Of a stretch of DNA of 64,000 bases, positions 17,443 to 27,330 are shown in pieces. The notes beneath the pieces were generated by a model. That model searched no databases. It was given only the letters and a program-made list of their open reading frames with translations, and was not told where the DNA came from. The position numbers and the translations under genes are program-made. The stretch is from Agaribacillus sp965228415 (GTDB lineage Bacteria > Bacteroidota > Bacteroidia > Cytophagales > Cyclobacteriaceae). Each line of letters starts with the position of its first letter. The stretch's first letter is position 1. The stretch lies in contig OZ245814.1 in the NCBI GenBank assembly GCA_965228415.1, positions 8,556,001 through 8,620,000 of the forward strand, read 5' to 3'.

Positions 17443-18216
17443 ATGGGTACAAACGACAGAGATCTGGAAATTCAAAAATACCTGCAGGGTGACCTTTCGC
17501 AGGAGGAGTTAGCACAATTTGAGGAAAAGATAGCAAAAGACCCGGATTTGGCGGGCGAAGTGAGGGACTATAAAAATCTTGAAAATGGTTTAGAGGGCGC
17601 AGGTCTGGATGCATTTAAGGCCGAAGTGTTGGAATGGGAGCAGGACTATTTAAGGGAAACCCCAGACACCGGACAGCCGGCATCACGCGGTAAAATCATT
17701 GACTTTAAAAAATATATTCGCATAGCTGCCGCTGTGGCACTACTTTTAGCGGCAGGCATTTACTTTTACAGCAGCAGGACGATTTCTTCCGAAACGCTTT
17801 ACACCCAATATTACCAGCAATATCCCGATATGCTTACCAAACGGGGAGATTCTGTGAACGGTAGTCCCGGGGAAAAATTCCTGCTGGCAGGTATAGATGC
17901 TTATAACAACAAAAATTTTGAAGCCGCCGCCAGCAATTTAGAGCTTTACCTGGAGGCGGCGCCGGAGCAAAAAGGTATCGCATTGTACTTAGCCATTTCG
18001 CAGATGGAACTCAATCAATTTGATCGGGCCGAAACCAATTTCAAATTGGCCAGGGAAGATCCGGCTTTCAGCCAGCAAGCTTTGTGGTATGAAGCCCTGC
18101 TAAATTTAAAAGCAGGGCAGAAGGGGAAATCAAAAGCTATTCTCAAAACGATCTTAAACGATAAACACCACTATCGGAAGGAACAGGCAGAAAAACTGTT
18201 GCATGCGCTGGGTTAA
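17443..18216 (+). CDS. Membrane protein with TPR domain, likely anti-sigma partner
   Basis: A 257-residue protein: an N-terminal cytoplasmic part (1-90) beginning DLEIQKYLQGDLSQEELAQFEEKI, a pattern common in anti-sigma N-termini; one membrane segment (about 92-109, IRIAAAVALLLAAGIYFYSS); and a periplasmic part with at least two tetratricopeptide-like helical pairs (about 145-250). Its position 11 bases after the ECF sigma gene suggests that it holds that sigma factor at the membrane and senses through the TPR region. No zinc-binding HxxxCxxC anti-sigma motif is present. The sigma-binding role is inferred from context. Confidence 0.7.
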   Translation: MGTNDRDLEIQKYLQGDLSQEELAQFEEKIAKDPDLAGEVRDYKNLENGLEGAGLDAFKAEVLEWEQDYLRETPDTGQPASRGKIIDFKKYIRIAAAVALLLAAGIYFYSSRTISSETLYTQYYQQYPDMLTKRGDSVNGSPGEKFLLAGIDAYNNKNFEAAASNLELYLEAAPEQKGIALYLAISQMELNQFDRAETNFKLAREDPAFSQQALWYEALLNLKAGQKGKSKAILKTILNDKHHYRKEQAEKLLHALG

Positions 18217-18329
18217 CGCGCTTCCGCACACGGAAATAATGATGATGTAAGTACATGAGGCAATAGTTTGTGGCAAAGGTATTTCGCAGAATTTGACGGT
18301 GGATAAAAACCGGTGGTTATCGTATCGGT

Positions 18330-19829
18330 CTAGTTTGACTGTTGCTGAATAGCCTTGAGAAATTCCGTAGGATAAGTGTTCAGATCAAACCCCCAAATAA
18401 CAGGTAGCAGGATATAAACGATTAACGTAATCAATAAAATAGACAGTATATTCATCCAAATTCCTGCCTTCACCATATCCGGGATTCGCAAATAACCGGA
18501 ACCAAACACTACGGCATTTGGCGGTGTGGCTACCGGAAGCATAAAGGCACAGGAAGCTGCTACGGTGGCTGCTACCAACAGGGTATAAGGGTGTACATTC
18601 ATCGACAGCGCCATGGGTGCCAGTATAGGCAGGAGCATGGAGGTAGTAGCCAGGTTTGAAGTGATTTCGGTGAGGAAGTTAACGGCAGCGATCAGAATTA
18701 ACAATACCAATATAACCGCAATACCTTCCAGCAACGTCATCTGGCTGGCAATCCATACAGCCAGACCGGTAGTTTTGAACCCTTCGGCCAGCGCCAGTCC
18801 TCCACCGAACAGTAATAAAATGCCCCATGGTAGTTTCACGGCTTCGTCCCACGTGAGGATGCCATCTTTCCGGGCTTTGGAAGGTAACAGGAATAAAATA
18901 ATAGCGCCGGTAATGGCTATGATAGTATCGTCAATGCCAGGAATGAGCTTGCTGAGAAAAAAGGAACGGCTTATCCAGGCAAATGCTGTGAAACCAAAAA
19001 CCGCTAACACCAGTTTCTCTTCAAAAGTAATTTTACCCAGGGCAGCCAGTTGTTGCGCAATCTCCTGTTTCCCTCCGGGGAACTTTGTATGACCAAGTTT
19101 AAAGGCTATTTTTACCAGGTATTGCCAACAGATCACCAGTAAGGACAAAGAGATAGGAAGACCAAAAGCCATCCATCTGGAAAAGGTGATCTCAACATGG
19201 TATATTTCGCTTACGACGCCGGCCAGTACCAGGTTTGGCGGTGTGCCCACCAGGGTGGCGATACCTCCGATAGATGCGCTATAGGCGATAGCCAACATCA
19301 GGGCTTTACCAAAAAGCAGGGCGTCTCCTTTGCTGGTTTGAGGGTTGGCGTCCAGCTGTGCGATGATAGCCATACCAATAGGTAACATCATTACGGAGGT
19401 AGCCGTATTTGAGATCCACATGGATAAAAATGCAGTAGCCACCATAAACCCAAGGATGATGTAGGAGCTGTTGGTGCCGATCGCTTTGATAATGTTAAGG
19501 GCAATACGCTTGTGTAAATGCCACCTTTCCATGGCAATAGCTATAATAAAACCACCGGCATAAAGAAATACATATTTATGGCCAAATGAGGAGGCAGTGC
19601 TTTTTATATCCAAACCTCCCGTCAAAGGAAACAGGATGATAGGAAGGAGTGACGTCACGGCAATGGGGATGGCCTCCGTAATCCACCAAATAGCGATCCA
19701 TAATGTGGCGGCGAGTATGGCCCTGGCCTCGTCATTTAGATCTTGTGGATGAAAAAACCATAAGATCATTAGAAAGGCCAGCGGACCCGCGAAAAGTCCA
19801 ATCTGCTTACTGTTGATTTTGAATGCCAT
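18330..19829 (-). CDS. SLC13 (DASS) family sodium/anion symporter
   Basis: A 499-residue polytopic transporter with about 11-12 hydrophobic segments. The two family signatures are present: SNTATSVMMLPIG (first SNT motif, near 130-142) with IATLVGTPPNLVLAG after it, and the second pair TSNLATTSMLLPI with VATPPNAVVFGSGYL near the C-terminus. Family members import dicarboxylates such as succinate or malate, or sulfate, with sodium. The repeated SNT-like and TPPN motifs fit dicarboxylate-type members, but the substrate is not fixed. It is transcribed alone; its start faces a 424-base spacer before the YceI gene. Confidence 0.93.
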   Translation of the reverse strand: MAFKINSKQIGLFAGPLAFLMILWFFHPQDLNDEARAILAATLWIAIWWITEAIPIAVTSLLPIILFPLTGGLDIKSTASSFGHKYVFLYAGGFIIAIAMERWHLHKRIALNIIKAIGTNSSYIILGFMVATAFLSMWISNTATSVMMLPIGMAIIAQLDANPQTSKGDALLFGKALMLAIAYSASIGGIATLVGTPPNLVLAGVVSEIYHVEITFSRWMAFGLPISLSLLVICWQYLVKIAFKLGHTKFPGGKQEIAQQLAALGKITFEEKLVLAVFGFTAFAWISRSFFLSKLIPGIDDTIIAITGAIILFLLPSKARKDGILTWDEAVKLPWGILLLFGGGLALAEGFKTTGLAVWIASQMTLLEGIAVILVLLILIAAVNFLTEITSNLATTSMLLPILAPMALSMNVHPYTLLVAATVAASCAFMLPVATPPNAVVFGSGYLRIPDMVKAGIWMNILSILLITLIVYILLPVIWGFDLNTYPTEFLKAIQQQSN

Positions 19830-20253
19830 TAGTCGGGATGTGTTAACTTAAACCGACTAATCTAGGTTTAGTTATTCAATTCTCAAAACATCATTACTCA
19901 CTAAAACCTTTCAGATTGAAAAAAAAATATTTAATTTGAAAGAAATAAATAAAAAAACAGGCTTTGCAGCGGAAATGTCTTCAGGAGGCCGGTGCTTAAA
20001 GGCCTGGTGATTTATAATAATTAAGCGCTTTTAGTGTTATACTGAGTATAAACAGGCGACCTGAATTGAATAATATCGTAAATAATTTGTTCAAAAAAGG
20101 TAAACAGCTATCAAACGAATGTCCCTGATTGGTAACAATAAAATATTTAAGCATTAAATATTTGCAACCAAAAAAAATATCAGCTAAGTTTCTTTAAAGT
20201 TAATCAGCAACGACTTTTTTAATTTTATTTATAAAACTAATTAATTCAAAACC
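19830..20253. other. AT-rich intergenic region between divergent SLC13 and YceI genes
   Basis: The 424 bases contain runs of A and T and no protein-like open frame. A candidate Bacteroidota promoter for the YceI gene lies near its right end (20161-20192). The SLC13 promoter must lie in the left part but no clear element was identified. Confidence 0.5.
20161..20192 (+). promoter_or_regulatory. Candidate Bacteroidota promoter for the YceI gene
   Basis: TTTG at 20161-20164 and TAAGTTTC at 20185-20192 are separated by 20 bases. This matches the Bacteroidota primary-sigma pattern TTTG / TAnnTTTG at seven of eight positions of the second element, with proper spacing. Transcription would start about 55 bases before the ATG at 20254. 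Confidence 0.4.
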
Positions 20254-20910
20254 ATGAAAAATTTAAATTCTTTAATGGTCCTGTTCTTTTTAAGCCTATC
20301 TGTAATGTTTACAGCATGCACCTCCGGCACTAAATCGGACACTGCTGCAAGTGAGGCGGCAGATGAAGCAACAGAGGCGGTAGAGGAAAAAATCAATCTC
20401 GCCAACGCGACTATTGATCTTGAAAAGAGCAAGGTAGCCTGGAAAGGAGAAATGTTGGGCGTATATGCCCATGAAGGTACTGTGAAGTTCTCAGAAGGCA
20501 CTGTAACAGTTAGCGATGACGCTATTACCGGCGGCACCTTTGTTGTTGACATGTCTTCCATTGTGCCTACCGATGAAAACTTCAATCCGGATGAAGGAAA
20601 AACCCCGGAGAAGTTGGTGGGGCATTTGTCTTCAAATGATTTTTTTGCAGTAGAGGAAAACCCGACGGCTACTTTCACCATTAATGAGGTGAGTGGCGCT
20701 ACTGCAAAGGGAACTTTAACAATCAGAGGAAAAAGCGGTGAAGAAACTGTTGAAAACGTTAGCGTCAGCAAAGAAGGTGACGCCGTAAAAATGACAGGAA
20801 CACTGACTTTTAATCGCAAGAACTATGACGTTGCCTTTGATCATCCGGTGAAAGAAATGGTTATTTCAGATGACATAAAACTGGATATCGAATTATTGGC
20901 AAGCAATTAA
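20254..20910 (+). CDS. YceI-like lipoprotein
   Basis: A 218-residue lipoprotein with signal and lipobox MFTAC (Cys at about residue 23), an acidic Ala/Glu-rich linker, then a YceI-like beta-barrel domain: SKVAWKGEMLG, HEGTVKFSEG, GGTFVVDMSSI, LVGHLSSNDFFAVEENPTATF and a C-terminal strand region. YceI proteins bind isoprenoid or other amphipathic ligands and are associated with base or acid stress. The distinctive GHL...DFF...P...F segment supports the assignment. It is monocistronic, with a strong terminator right after it and a SusD gene converging from the other side. Confidence 0.92.
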   Translation: MKNLNSLMVLFFLSLSVMFTACTSGTKSDTAASEAADEATEAVEEKINLANATIDLEKSKVAWKGEMLGVYAHEGTVKFSEGTVTVSDDAITGGTFVVDMSSIVPTDENFNPDEGKTPEKLVGHLSSNDFFAVEENPTATFTINEVSGATAKGTLTIRGKSGEETVENVSVSKEGDAVKMTGTLTFNRKNYDVAFDHPVKEMVISDDIKLDIELLASN

Positions 20911-20930
20911 TTAAGAAAAGTACTTTAATG

Positions 20931-20959
20931 AAAAAGGCTGGATATTTCCAGCCTTTTTT
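20931..20959. terminator. Bidirectional terminator after the YceI gene
   Basis: AAAAAGGCTGGA and TCCAGCCTTTTT form a 12 bp perfect stem around a four-base loop, with T runs on the right and A runs on the left. It can stop transcription from the YceI gene and also from the minus-strand SusC/SusD operon ending at 21020. Confidence 0.9.
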
Positions 20960-21019
20960 ACTTTGGTGTTGGTATTTAGAGCCAGTGACAGTGGCGTCAG
21001 TTTACAATGAGCAAGCGGT

Positions 21020-22546
21020 TTACCAGCCCGCATTTTGTACAAGGACACCGTTGCTGGCTTCAATTTCATGCGGAGGAAGGGGCCATACGTGGTGAACCGC
21101 CGGATCAAACTGGGGGCGCGCCGGCCAGGCTTCGCTATTATCGTGGCTATGCAGCGGTTGGGCATAAGCGGCATCCGCATCTCCCCATCGTACCAGGTCA
21201 AAATGCCTGTCACTCCATTCACCTGCCAGCTCGCATCTTCTTTCACGCTTCAGATCAGTCATGGTGGCGCCGGTTAACGAAGGAAGTCCTGCCCGGTTAC
21301 GCAACTCATTTAAGGGAGTGTCGCCATTTTTTCCATCGGCAATGAGTGCTTCGGCTTTAATCAGTAATACCTCAGCATAACGCATCAGCGGTACGTTCAA
21401 ATCGCAAGTGGGCTTATCGCCATTGGGATTGAGCCGGCTTGCATCTTCAAAGGGTTCGGTATATTTACCAAACATATAGCCGGTAACATTATTGGAGGTT
21501 TGATACCAGGAGAAATCTTCTCCCATGTATTTAAAGACAGTTCCCTCTTTAAAAATGGTGACATCTCTTCTGGCATCCGACTCGTCGTATTCGTCAAATA
21601 ACTCTTTAGTAGGTTGATAATATCCCCAACCATTGTATTTGCCCCATCCTTTGTTTTCAAACATGACACCTGGCAAAATGCTGCCGGTTTCCGTATTGGA
21701 TACCACAGACCAGATGTATTCCTGACTCCAATTGTTGGCAGCAGAAAAAACAGCTCTGAAATCCTCGGCGGGATTACCGGTATTGATAAGTTGATGTTCA
21801 CCCGGGTTAATAACCCGGTCAGCGGCCTCTACTGCTTTTGCATATTTTGAGGCGTCGTATTGTGCCCAGTACAGGTAGGTTTTCGCCATAAAAGCATTAG
21901 CAGCGCTTTTATGTGCCCTGCCCCGGTCCTGGGTATCATAACTGCTGAATACAGGGAGTAATTGAGCGGCTTTTTCAAATTCACTTACAATATATTCGTA
22001 ATTTTCCGAAACATTGGCAGTGCGTGGGATGTTGAACTCCAGGGGATTTTCCCGGTCAATTATAGGAATACCCGCCCTGGCATCGCCGTACCGATAAGCA
22101 AGATCCAGGTACATAAGACCGGAGAAGAAATAGGCCTCGCCCATGGCCCGGTCTTTGAGTTCCTGGCCCACATTTTCCATCCCGGGAACATTGATAATAA
22201 TATCATTCGCTCTTTTGATGATTTTGAATTTATTACCCCAGATGTTTCTCGTATAGCCTTCGTTGCCGGTACAAATAAAATTTTTCATTTTGTCGGGGTC
22301 TGCTTTTACTCTCCCGGTAACCATGTCATCGCTGACATTGATATACCAAAAAAATCCTCTTCCATACATATCATCCCAGGTCAGGGGCTCATACATTGAA
22401 TTAACCGCAGCTCTGATATCCGCTTCTGATTTCCAGAAATTGGAAGAGGACGGCTCGCCGTAAGGTGACAATTCCAAAAAGTCGTCATCGCAACCGCTAA
22501 AAACAACCAGCAGCAAACCAAACAAGGTGACTATTATTTTTTTCAT
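21020..22546 (-). CDS. SusD/RagB-like nutrient-binding lipoprotein
   Basis: A 508-residue outer-membrane lipoprotein. The start is the ATG at 22546 (the frame upstream begins with a TTG). The signal ends FSGCDDDFLELSPYGEP, the classic SusD beginning with the lipid-linked Cys and acidic run. The body is helical, with TPR-like SusD regions (GEAYFFSGLMYLDLAYRYGD), and the C-terminus has the family RNRAGLPSLTG, LKRERRCELAGEWSDRHFDLVRWG and WPLPPHEI motifs. It forms the lid of the SusC channel encoded just upstream and binds the substrate, which is unknown; no glycosidase or protease gene lies beside it. Confidence 0.95.
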   Translation of the reverse strand: MKKIIVTLFGLLLVVFSGCDDDFLELSPYGEPSSSNFWKSEADIRAAVNSMYEPLTWDDMYGRGFFWYINVSDDMVTGRVKADPDKMKNFICTGNEGYTRNIWGNKFKIIKRANDIIINVPGMENVGQELKDRAMGEAYFFSGLMYLDLAYRYGDARAGIPIIDRENPLEFNIPRTANVSENYEYIVSEFEKAAQLLPVFSSYDTQDRGRAHKSAANAFMAKTYLYWAQYDASKYAKAVEAADRVINPGEHQLINTGNPAEDFRAVFSAANNWSQEYIWSVVSNTETGSILPGVMFENKGWGKYNGWGYYQPTKELFDEYDESDARRDVTIFKEGTVFKYMGEDFSWYQTSNNVTGYMFGKYTEPFEDASRLNPNGDKPTCDLNVPLMRYAEVLLIKAEALIADGKNGDTPLNELRNRAGLPSLTGATMTDLKRERRCELAGEWSDRHFDLVRWGDADAAYAQPLHSHDNSEAWPARPQFDPAVHHVWPLPPHEIEASNGVLVQNAGW

Positions 22547-22587
22547 TGGTTTCAAATTTTAATTTTTTTAAGTATGAAAGGAGTGTT

Positions 22588-25500
22588 TTAAAACTGAAGG
22601 TTTAATCCGCCGATAAAACTACGCGATTGCGGAAACCTGCCGACATCTATTCCGTTTCCGACAATTACCTCAGGGTCCAGTCCTGTATAATCAGTGATGG
22701 TGAAAAGGTTGGTAGCGGTAAGATAAAGTCTTATGTTACTAACCCCGATTTTACTGATCAGCGGCTGAGGCAATGAATAACCCAGGGTGAGGTTTTTCAA
22801 CCTTAGATAGGAAGCATCTTCAAGATACCAATCCGATACGGTCCCAAAATTATTATTGTCGTCGTTCAGCGATATTCTGGGAATATCCGAACCGGGATTT
22901 GCCGGAGACCAGGCATCCTGGATGTCAGCGAGCATGTTATATCCCTGTGTTGGTTTTAAGGTGCTGAATTTTAGTCCGTTAAAGACTTTGACATTTTCTA
23001 CGCCTTGAAAGAAAAGGCTTAAGTCAAACCCCTTGTATTCAAAACGGGCATTCACCCCATAGGTAAAATCGGGGAATGCATCTCCTTTGAAGACTCTATC
23101 TTCTTCGTTTAGTCTTCCGTCTCCATTCTGATCGATAAACTTGAGATCTCCGGGCTGGGCCTGGGGTTGGATCAAGCTTCCATCAGATCCCCGGTGTGCA
23201 TTCACCTCTTCTTCACTTTGGAAAATACCATCGGTTTCAAATACATAAAAAGAGTATAACGCATGTCCTTCTTCTGTTCTTAAAGGTGTCAGGATTCCCC
23301 TTACCGAATTACTGTGAGGTATATTATCATAATTGTCGCCAAGACTTAGTACTTCGTTTTTGATGGTGGATATATTGGCTGAGACGTCGTAGCTGAATGC
23401 TCCTTTGTTCTCGTGATACCCCAGCGTCAACTCGAAACCTTTATTTCTTACCGATCCCGCATTCTCAAAAGGAGCATTCCCAACACCTGCGGTACCGCTT
23501 AAAGGGATTTTAAGCAGCATGTCTTCGGTCTTTTTTATAAAGTAATCGGCGCTAAAGCTAATTTTTTCGTCTAAAAAACGGGCATCTATGCCGATATCGG
23601 TTTGCGTGGTGGTCTCCCATTTCAGGTTGGGGTTGGCAATTCCGTTGATGGCAAAACCATAGTAATCGTAGGACGCGGGATCACCCAGGAGGGCTCTGGT
23701 TCTGGTAAGGTTTACCGAGGTGGCATAATCTCCCAAAGCACCCAGGTTGCCAATTTCTCCCCAGCTGGCTCTAAGCTTCAGGGCATTGATAAAGTTGATA
23801 TCTTGCATAAAGCTTTCACTGGAGATCTTCCATGCCGCTGACACCGATGGAAAAACCCCATAACGATTGTCTTTGGCTAATTTGGAGGTGCCATCCCTTC
23901 TGACGATACCGCTGAAAAGATATTTGTCTTTGAAACTGTAATTGAATCTTCCTAACAATGATATCAGCCTGTTCTCGGTTCTGCCGCCACTGGGAACGCC
24001 ATAAGGACCGTTGGCATTCGGAAAGAATCTGCTTTCCTCGCTTTCATCTTCAAACCCCCGGGCACTCATACGAAAGAACTCAAACCGGTTTTCCTGTACA
24101 GTATATCCTCCCAGGATACTGATATAGTGATCGGTACCAATAAATCGCTCAAAGTTGATAGTATTTTCAACTACCCAGGAATTTGAAATTTCATCGGATT
24201 GTGTCAATTCGTTGAAATCAAATATTTTTCCCGGCTCGGTAATTTTAGAGGTGAAATTTTTTGCCGATGTGCTGGCTCTTGTCAGGCCGACATTCAGCCG
24301 GTACTTTAAACCTTCAATAATTTCATAGTCGGCAAAGATGTTTCCCGATAAGGTGGTAGTAGGTCTCCTGTTATCCAAGCGATGCAGGTAGGCCACGGGG
24401 TTGATCAAATCACCATAAGATCCGGCGTAGGTCAGGTTATCGCGAGGGGTTACCCCACCGTAGAGGTTATTGGCCTGATCCTCCCATACCTGGGCGCTTG
24501 GCGGGTAGTAGATCGCAGAGATAATAGCACCGGTGTAACCGGAATTGGTATTCACACCATAATTACCATCTGTGAAGAATAACGAGAAATTTTCTCCTAC
24601 CGAGATTTTCTCGTTAAGATTAAAGTTACTGTTTAGTCTGAGCGAGTACCTTTCGGCTTCAGTATTAACCAAAGTCCCTTCGATTTTCCTGTATCCCAAT
24701 GAAGCCAGAAACACGCCATTGTCATTGCCACCGCTAACCGAAACATCATAATTCTGCATACTGCCTTTTTGGAATATTTCATCTACCCAATTGGTGCGGC
24801 TTTCAAAACCGTAGGGATTTATAGTCTCATTAATGTAGTCTCTACGCGAATCATCCTGGGCAAACCCGGCGTTATCAAAGGCAAGGTTCATGACCTCCGC
24901 ATATTCCCGCGCGTTCAGGGCATCAAGCGTTTTCCAGGCTTCCTGAAAGCCATAATAAGTATTAACCGCTACTTTGGGCTTTCCGGATTCTCCTTTTTTA
25001 GTGGTCACCATGATAACCCCTGCGGCAGCCCTGACACCGTATATAGCTGCTGCGGAAGCATCTTTGAGCACAGATATGGACTCGATATCTATAGGGTTTG
25101 GTAACGGTGCACCCGGAACTCCATCTACTACGTATAGCGGCTCCTCATTAGATAACGTACCGATGCCTCGGACACGCACGACAGGAGATCGTGTGGGATC
25201 TCCACCATCATTTACTACTGTGACACCGGCCACATTACCCTGCAAAATCTGCTGGGCATTGTTGATAGGCCGGCTGGTAATATCCTTGATAGCTTCAACC
25301 TGCTCAACGGCTCCTGTAAGGTCCTTCTTTTTTGAGTTACCATATCCTACCACAACAATTTCTTCCAGCCGGTCTAAATCGGGGACCAGGTTTATCTCAA
25401 AGAAAGTCTGACCGCCTACGGTTATTTCCTCAGTCATAAATCCCACATAGCTGACGATCAGGATTGCATTGCCATCCGGTACCTGAAGTGCAAAATTACC

Positions 25501-26007
25501 TTCCAAGTCAGTGACAGTGCCTGTACTGGTCCCTTTTATCAGCACATTGGCACCCGGTATTGCTTCGCCGGATTCCGCATCAACTATTTTTCCGCGGACG
25601 TCAATGTTATATAATCCACTGATTTCCTGAATATGTGTTTGCTCCTTTTCGTATTTGCTGACGACGATCTGTTGATTAATTCTGGTGAATTTAATTTTTG
25701 CTTGTCTGGAAAGTTTTAAAAGAATATGCTCCAGACTTTCATTGTTGGTATCAATATTTACTTTCCTTTTGACGGGAACCTTTTTGGTATTGAAGGAAAA
25801 CCTGAATTCCGTTCGATCTTCAATGATTTTGAAGGATTGCTGCAACGTAATATCTCCTGCATCGATACTCAGGTAAATAGCATTCAGCTTTTGTGCATTG
25901 GCAAAATCAGCGCTAAATACCAGGGATACAAACAGGATCTGAAGTAAAATTCCCAGTAATAAATTTCTTGACATTTTAATCAAAAGATTAATAAGATTTT
26001 TTTTCAT
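22588..26007 (-). CDS. SusC/RagA-like TonB-dependent receptor with STN signalling domain
   Basis: A 1139-residue outer-membrane receptor. Order: signal peptide (1-38), STN domain (about 45-118) that talks to FecR, carboxypeptidase-D regulatory-like domain (about 135-210), TonB-box-like EEIVVVGYG (215-223), plug (about 225-340; SISVLKDASAAAIYG and GVIMVTTKKG), then a 22-strand barrel ending in an aromatic residue. The STN domain shows that it is a transducer: substrate binding signals through FecR to the ECF sigma factor, both encoded upstream. With the SusD protein it imports a large nutrient across the outer membrane using TonB energy. The substrate cannot be read from the sequence. Confidence 0.95.
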   Translation of the reverse strand: MKKNLINLLIKMSRNLLLGILLQILFVSLVFSADFANAQKLNAIYLSIDAGDITLQQSFKIIEDRTEFRFSFNTKKVPVKRKVNIDTNNESLEHILLKLSRQAKIKFTRINQQIVVSKYEKEQTHIQEISGLYNIDVRGKIVDAESGEAIPGANVLIKGTSTGTVTDLEGNFALQVPDGNAILIVSYVGFMTEEITVGGQTFFEINLVPDLDRLEEIVVVGYGNSKKKDLTGAVEQVEAIKDITSRPINNAQQILQGNVAGVTVVNDGGDPTRSPVVRVRGIGTLSNEEPLYVVDGVPGAPLPNPIDIESISVLKDASAAAIYGVRAAAGVIMVTTKKGESGKPKVAVNTYYGFQEAWKTLDALNAREYAEVMNLAFDNAGFAQDDSRRDYINETINPYGFESRTNWVDEIFQKGSMQNYDVSVSGGNDNGVFLASLGYRKIEGTLVNTEAERYSLRLNSNFNLNEKISVGENFSLFFTDGNYGVNTNSGYTGAIISAIYYPPSAQVWEDQANNLYGGVTPRDNLTYAGSYGDLINPVAYLHRLDNRRPTTTLSGNIFADYEIIEGLKYRLNVGLTRASTSAKNFTSKITEPGKIFDFNELTQSDEISNSWVVENTINFERFIGTDHYISILGGYTVQENRFEFFRMSARGFEDESEESRFFPNANGPYGVPSGGRTENRLISLLGRFNYSFKDKYLFSGIVRRDGTSKLAKDNRYGVFPSVSAAWKISSESFMQDINFINALKLRASWGEIGNLGALGDYATSVNLTRTRALLGDPASYDYYGFAINGIANPNLKWETTTQTDIGIDARFLDEKISFSADYFIKKTEDMLLKIPLSGTAGVGNAPFENAGSVRNKGFELTLGYHENKGAFSYDVSANISTIKNEVLSLGDNYDNIPHSNSVRGILTPLRTEEGHALYSFYVFETDGIFQSEEEVNAHRGSDGSLIQPQAQPGDLKFIDQNGDGRLNEEDRVFKGDAFPDFTYGVNARFEYKGFDLSLFFQGVENVKVFNGLKFSTLKPTQGYNMLADIQDAWSPANPGSDIPRISLNDDNNNFGTVSDWYLEDASYLRLKNLTLGYSLPQPLISKIGVSNIRLYLTATNLFTITDYTGLDPEVIVGNGIDVGRFPQSRSFIGGLNLQF

Positions 26008-26192
26008 AAATTTAAGTGTTTAAACAGTTTAACTACATTTTAAACAAGATTTGACCGGTGGCTGCCTGTGGTGACGCACAGGCTGGCCACAATGGTTAGA
26101 ACTAACTGTTGAAGTGCCTTTTCGGCACTTCTTTTTGTATCATTGTATTGAGATTTCAGCTCATAGGCATAGGGGTTAAGTTTTACGATTTA

Positions 26193-27227
26193 TCAACATC
26201 CTTTTCCATTCAGAATGATTTTGTCTCCCTGGTACTCGTGCGATACGTCCAGGGCGTATTTTAGTACCTTCAAAACAGTAGCGAGCGGTTCATTTTCAAA
26301 GGTGGCTATCCATTGACAGCCCTCAATGGCGGGATTGGCGATTTCAATGCTTACCCCATACCAGGTTTCAAGCTTCTTTACCGCTTCTTCCAATGATTCG
26401 CCATCGATAATCAGACGGTTTTCTTTCCAGGCAATAGCCTTTCCCAGATTGGCGGTAGTGTTGATGTTAATGGTAGTGTCTTCCCTGTTAAAAATGTATT
26501 GTTGGTCGGGGCTGAGAAAGTGTTTGGGAACCGCAGGCGATTGGGAATTGGAAATTTCAACTTTCCCTTCCAACAAAGAAACTTTGATGTCCGGCTCATC
26601 ACGATAGGCACGGACATTAAAGGATGTCCCTAAAACCCTTGTGGCTATTTCGGTGGTGCGGACAATAAATGGCTTCTCCGGGTTACTGGCTACGTCAAAG
26701 TAAGCTTCCCCTTCCAGAAATACTTCCCGGGTATCACCACTGAAGACTTTAGCATATTTGAAGCGGCTGTTGGCATTTAGATGAACCACGGTACCGTCTG
26801 CAAGTGTTTGTATAGTCCGTTTTCCCTTGGGGTTGGCCTGCAATTCCCAGACGATTTCAGGGGAGGAGGTGTCGCTGGATGGCTGCTGAAAGAAGACAAT
26901 TGTGCAAACCGCTATTAACACAATGGCTGCGGCCAGTCCTTTGAACAGGTATCTCGAAACCACTGAAGGGCGATGTTTAACCAGGGGAATAGATTTTTCT
27001 TCAGCTGCCCTTATTCTGGCAAACAATCGCCGTTTATCCTGTATCGGATCGTAGGGGTGAAGACCGGACCACTTTTTTGGGTGATTCCACATCAGGTTCA
27101 TTTTGTGAAATAAAGAAGCGGCGTCCTCATCCTGCTCCAGTAATTTCATCAATTGATCTATTTCTTCCTCGGTCGCTTCCTTCGATAGATATTTGGTGGT
27201 TAATATCCAGATTTGTTCATCATTCAT
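26193..27227 (-). CDS. FecR family anti-sigma/signal transducer
   Basis: A 344-residue FecR protein: N-terminal cytoplasmic sigma-binding part (about 1-90, TKYLSKEATEEEIDQLMKLL), one membrane segment (about 94-113), the FecR domain (about 133-240; LADGTVVHLNANSRFKY, GEAYFDVA, GTSFNVRAY) and a DUF4974-type end (about 270-340; VKKLETWYGVSIEIANP). It lies between the ECF sigma gene and the SusC gene and should carry the signal from the receptor's STN domain to the sigma factor. The 185-base gap before SusC could contain the sigma-dependent promoter of the receptor. Confidence 0.93.
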   Translation of the reverse strand: MNDEQIWILTTKYLSKEATEEEIDQLMKLLEQDEDAASLFHKMNLMWNHPKKWSGLHPYDPIQDKRRLFARIRAAEEKSIPLVKHRPSVVSRYLFKGLAAAIVLIAVCTIVFFQQPSSDTSSPEIVWELQANPKGKRTIQTLADGTVVHLNANSRFKYAKVFSGDTREVFLEGEAYFDVASNPEKPFIVRTTEIATRVLGTSFNVRAYRDEPDIKVSLLEGKVEISNSQSPAVPKHFLSPDQQYIFNREDTTININTTANLGKAIAWKENRLIIDGESLEEAVKKLETWYGVSIEIANPAIEGCQWIATFENEPLATVLKVLKYALDVSHEYQGDKIILNGKGC

Positions 27228-27330
27228 TTTTAAATGTTTTTCAGCAGGAAGACAAAAAGACTGTATGAAATCTACTACTCCAACAGAGAAAAAAAATTAA
27301 AAATACCGATAGGAGACAGGTGGTGGGTAG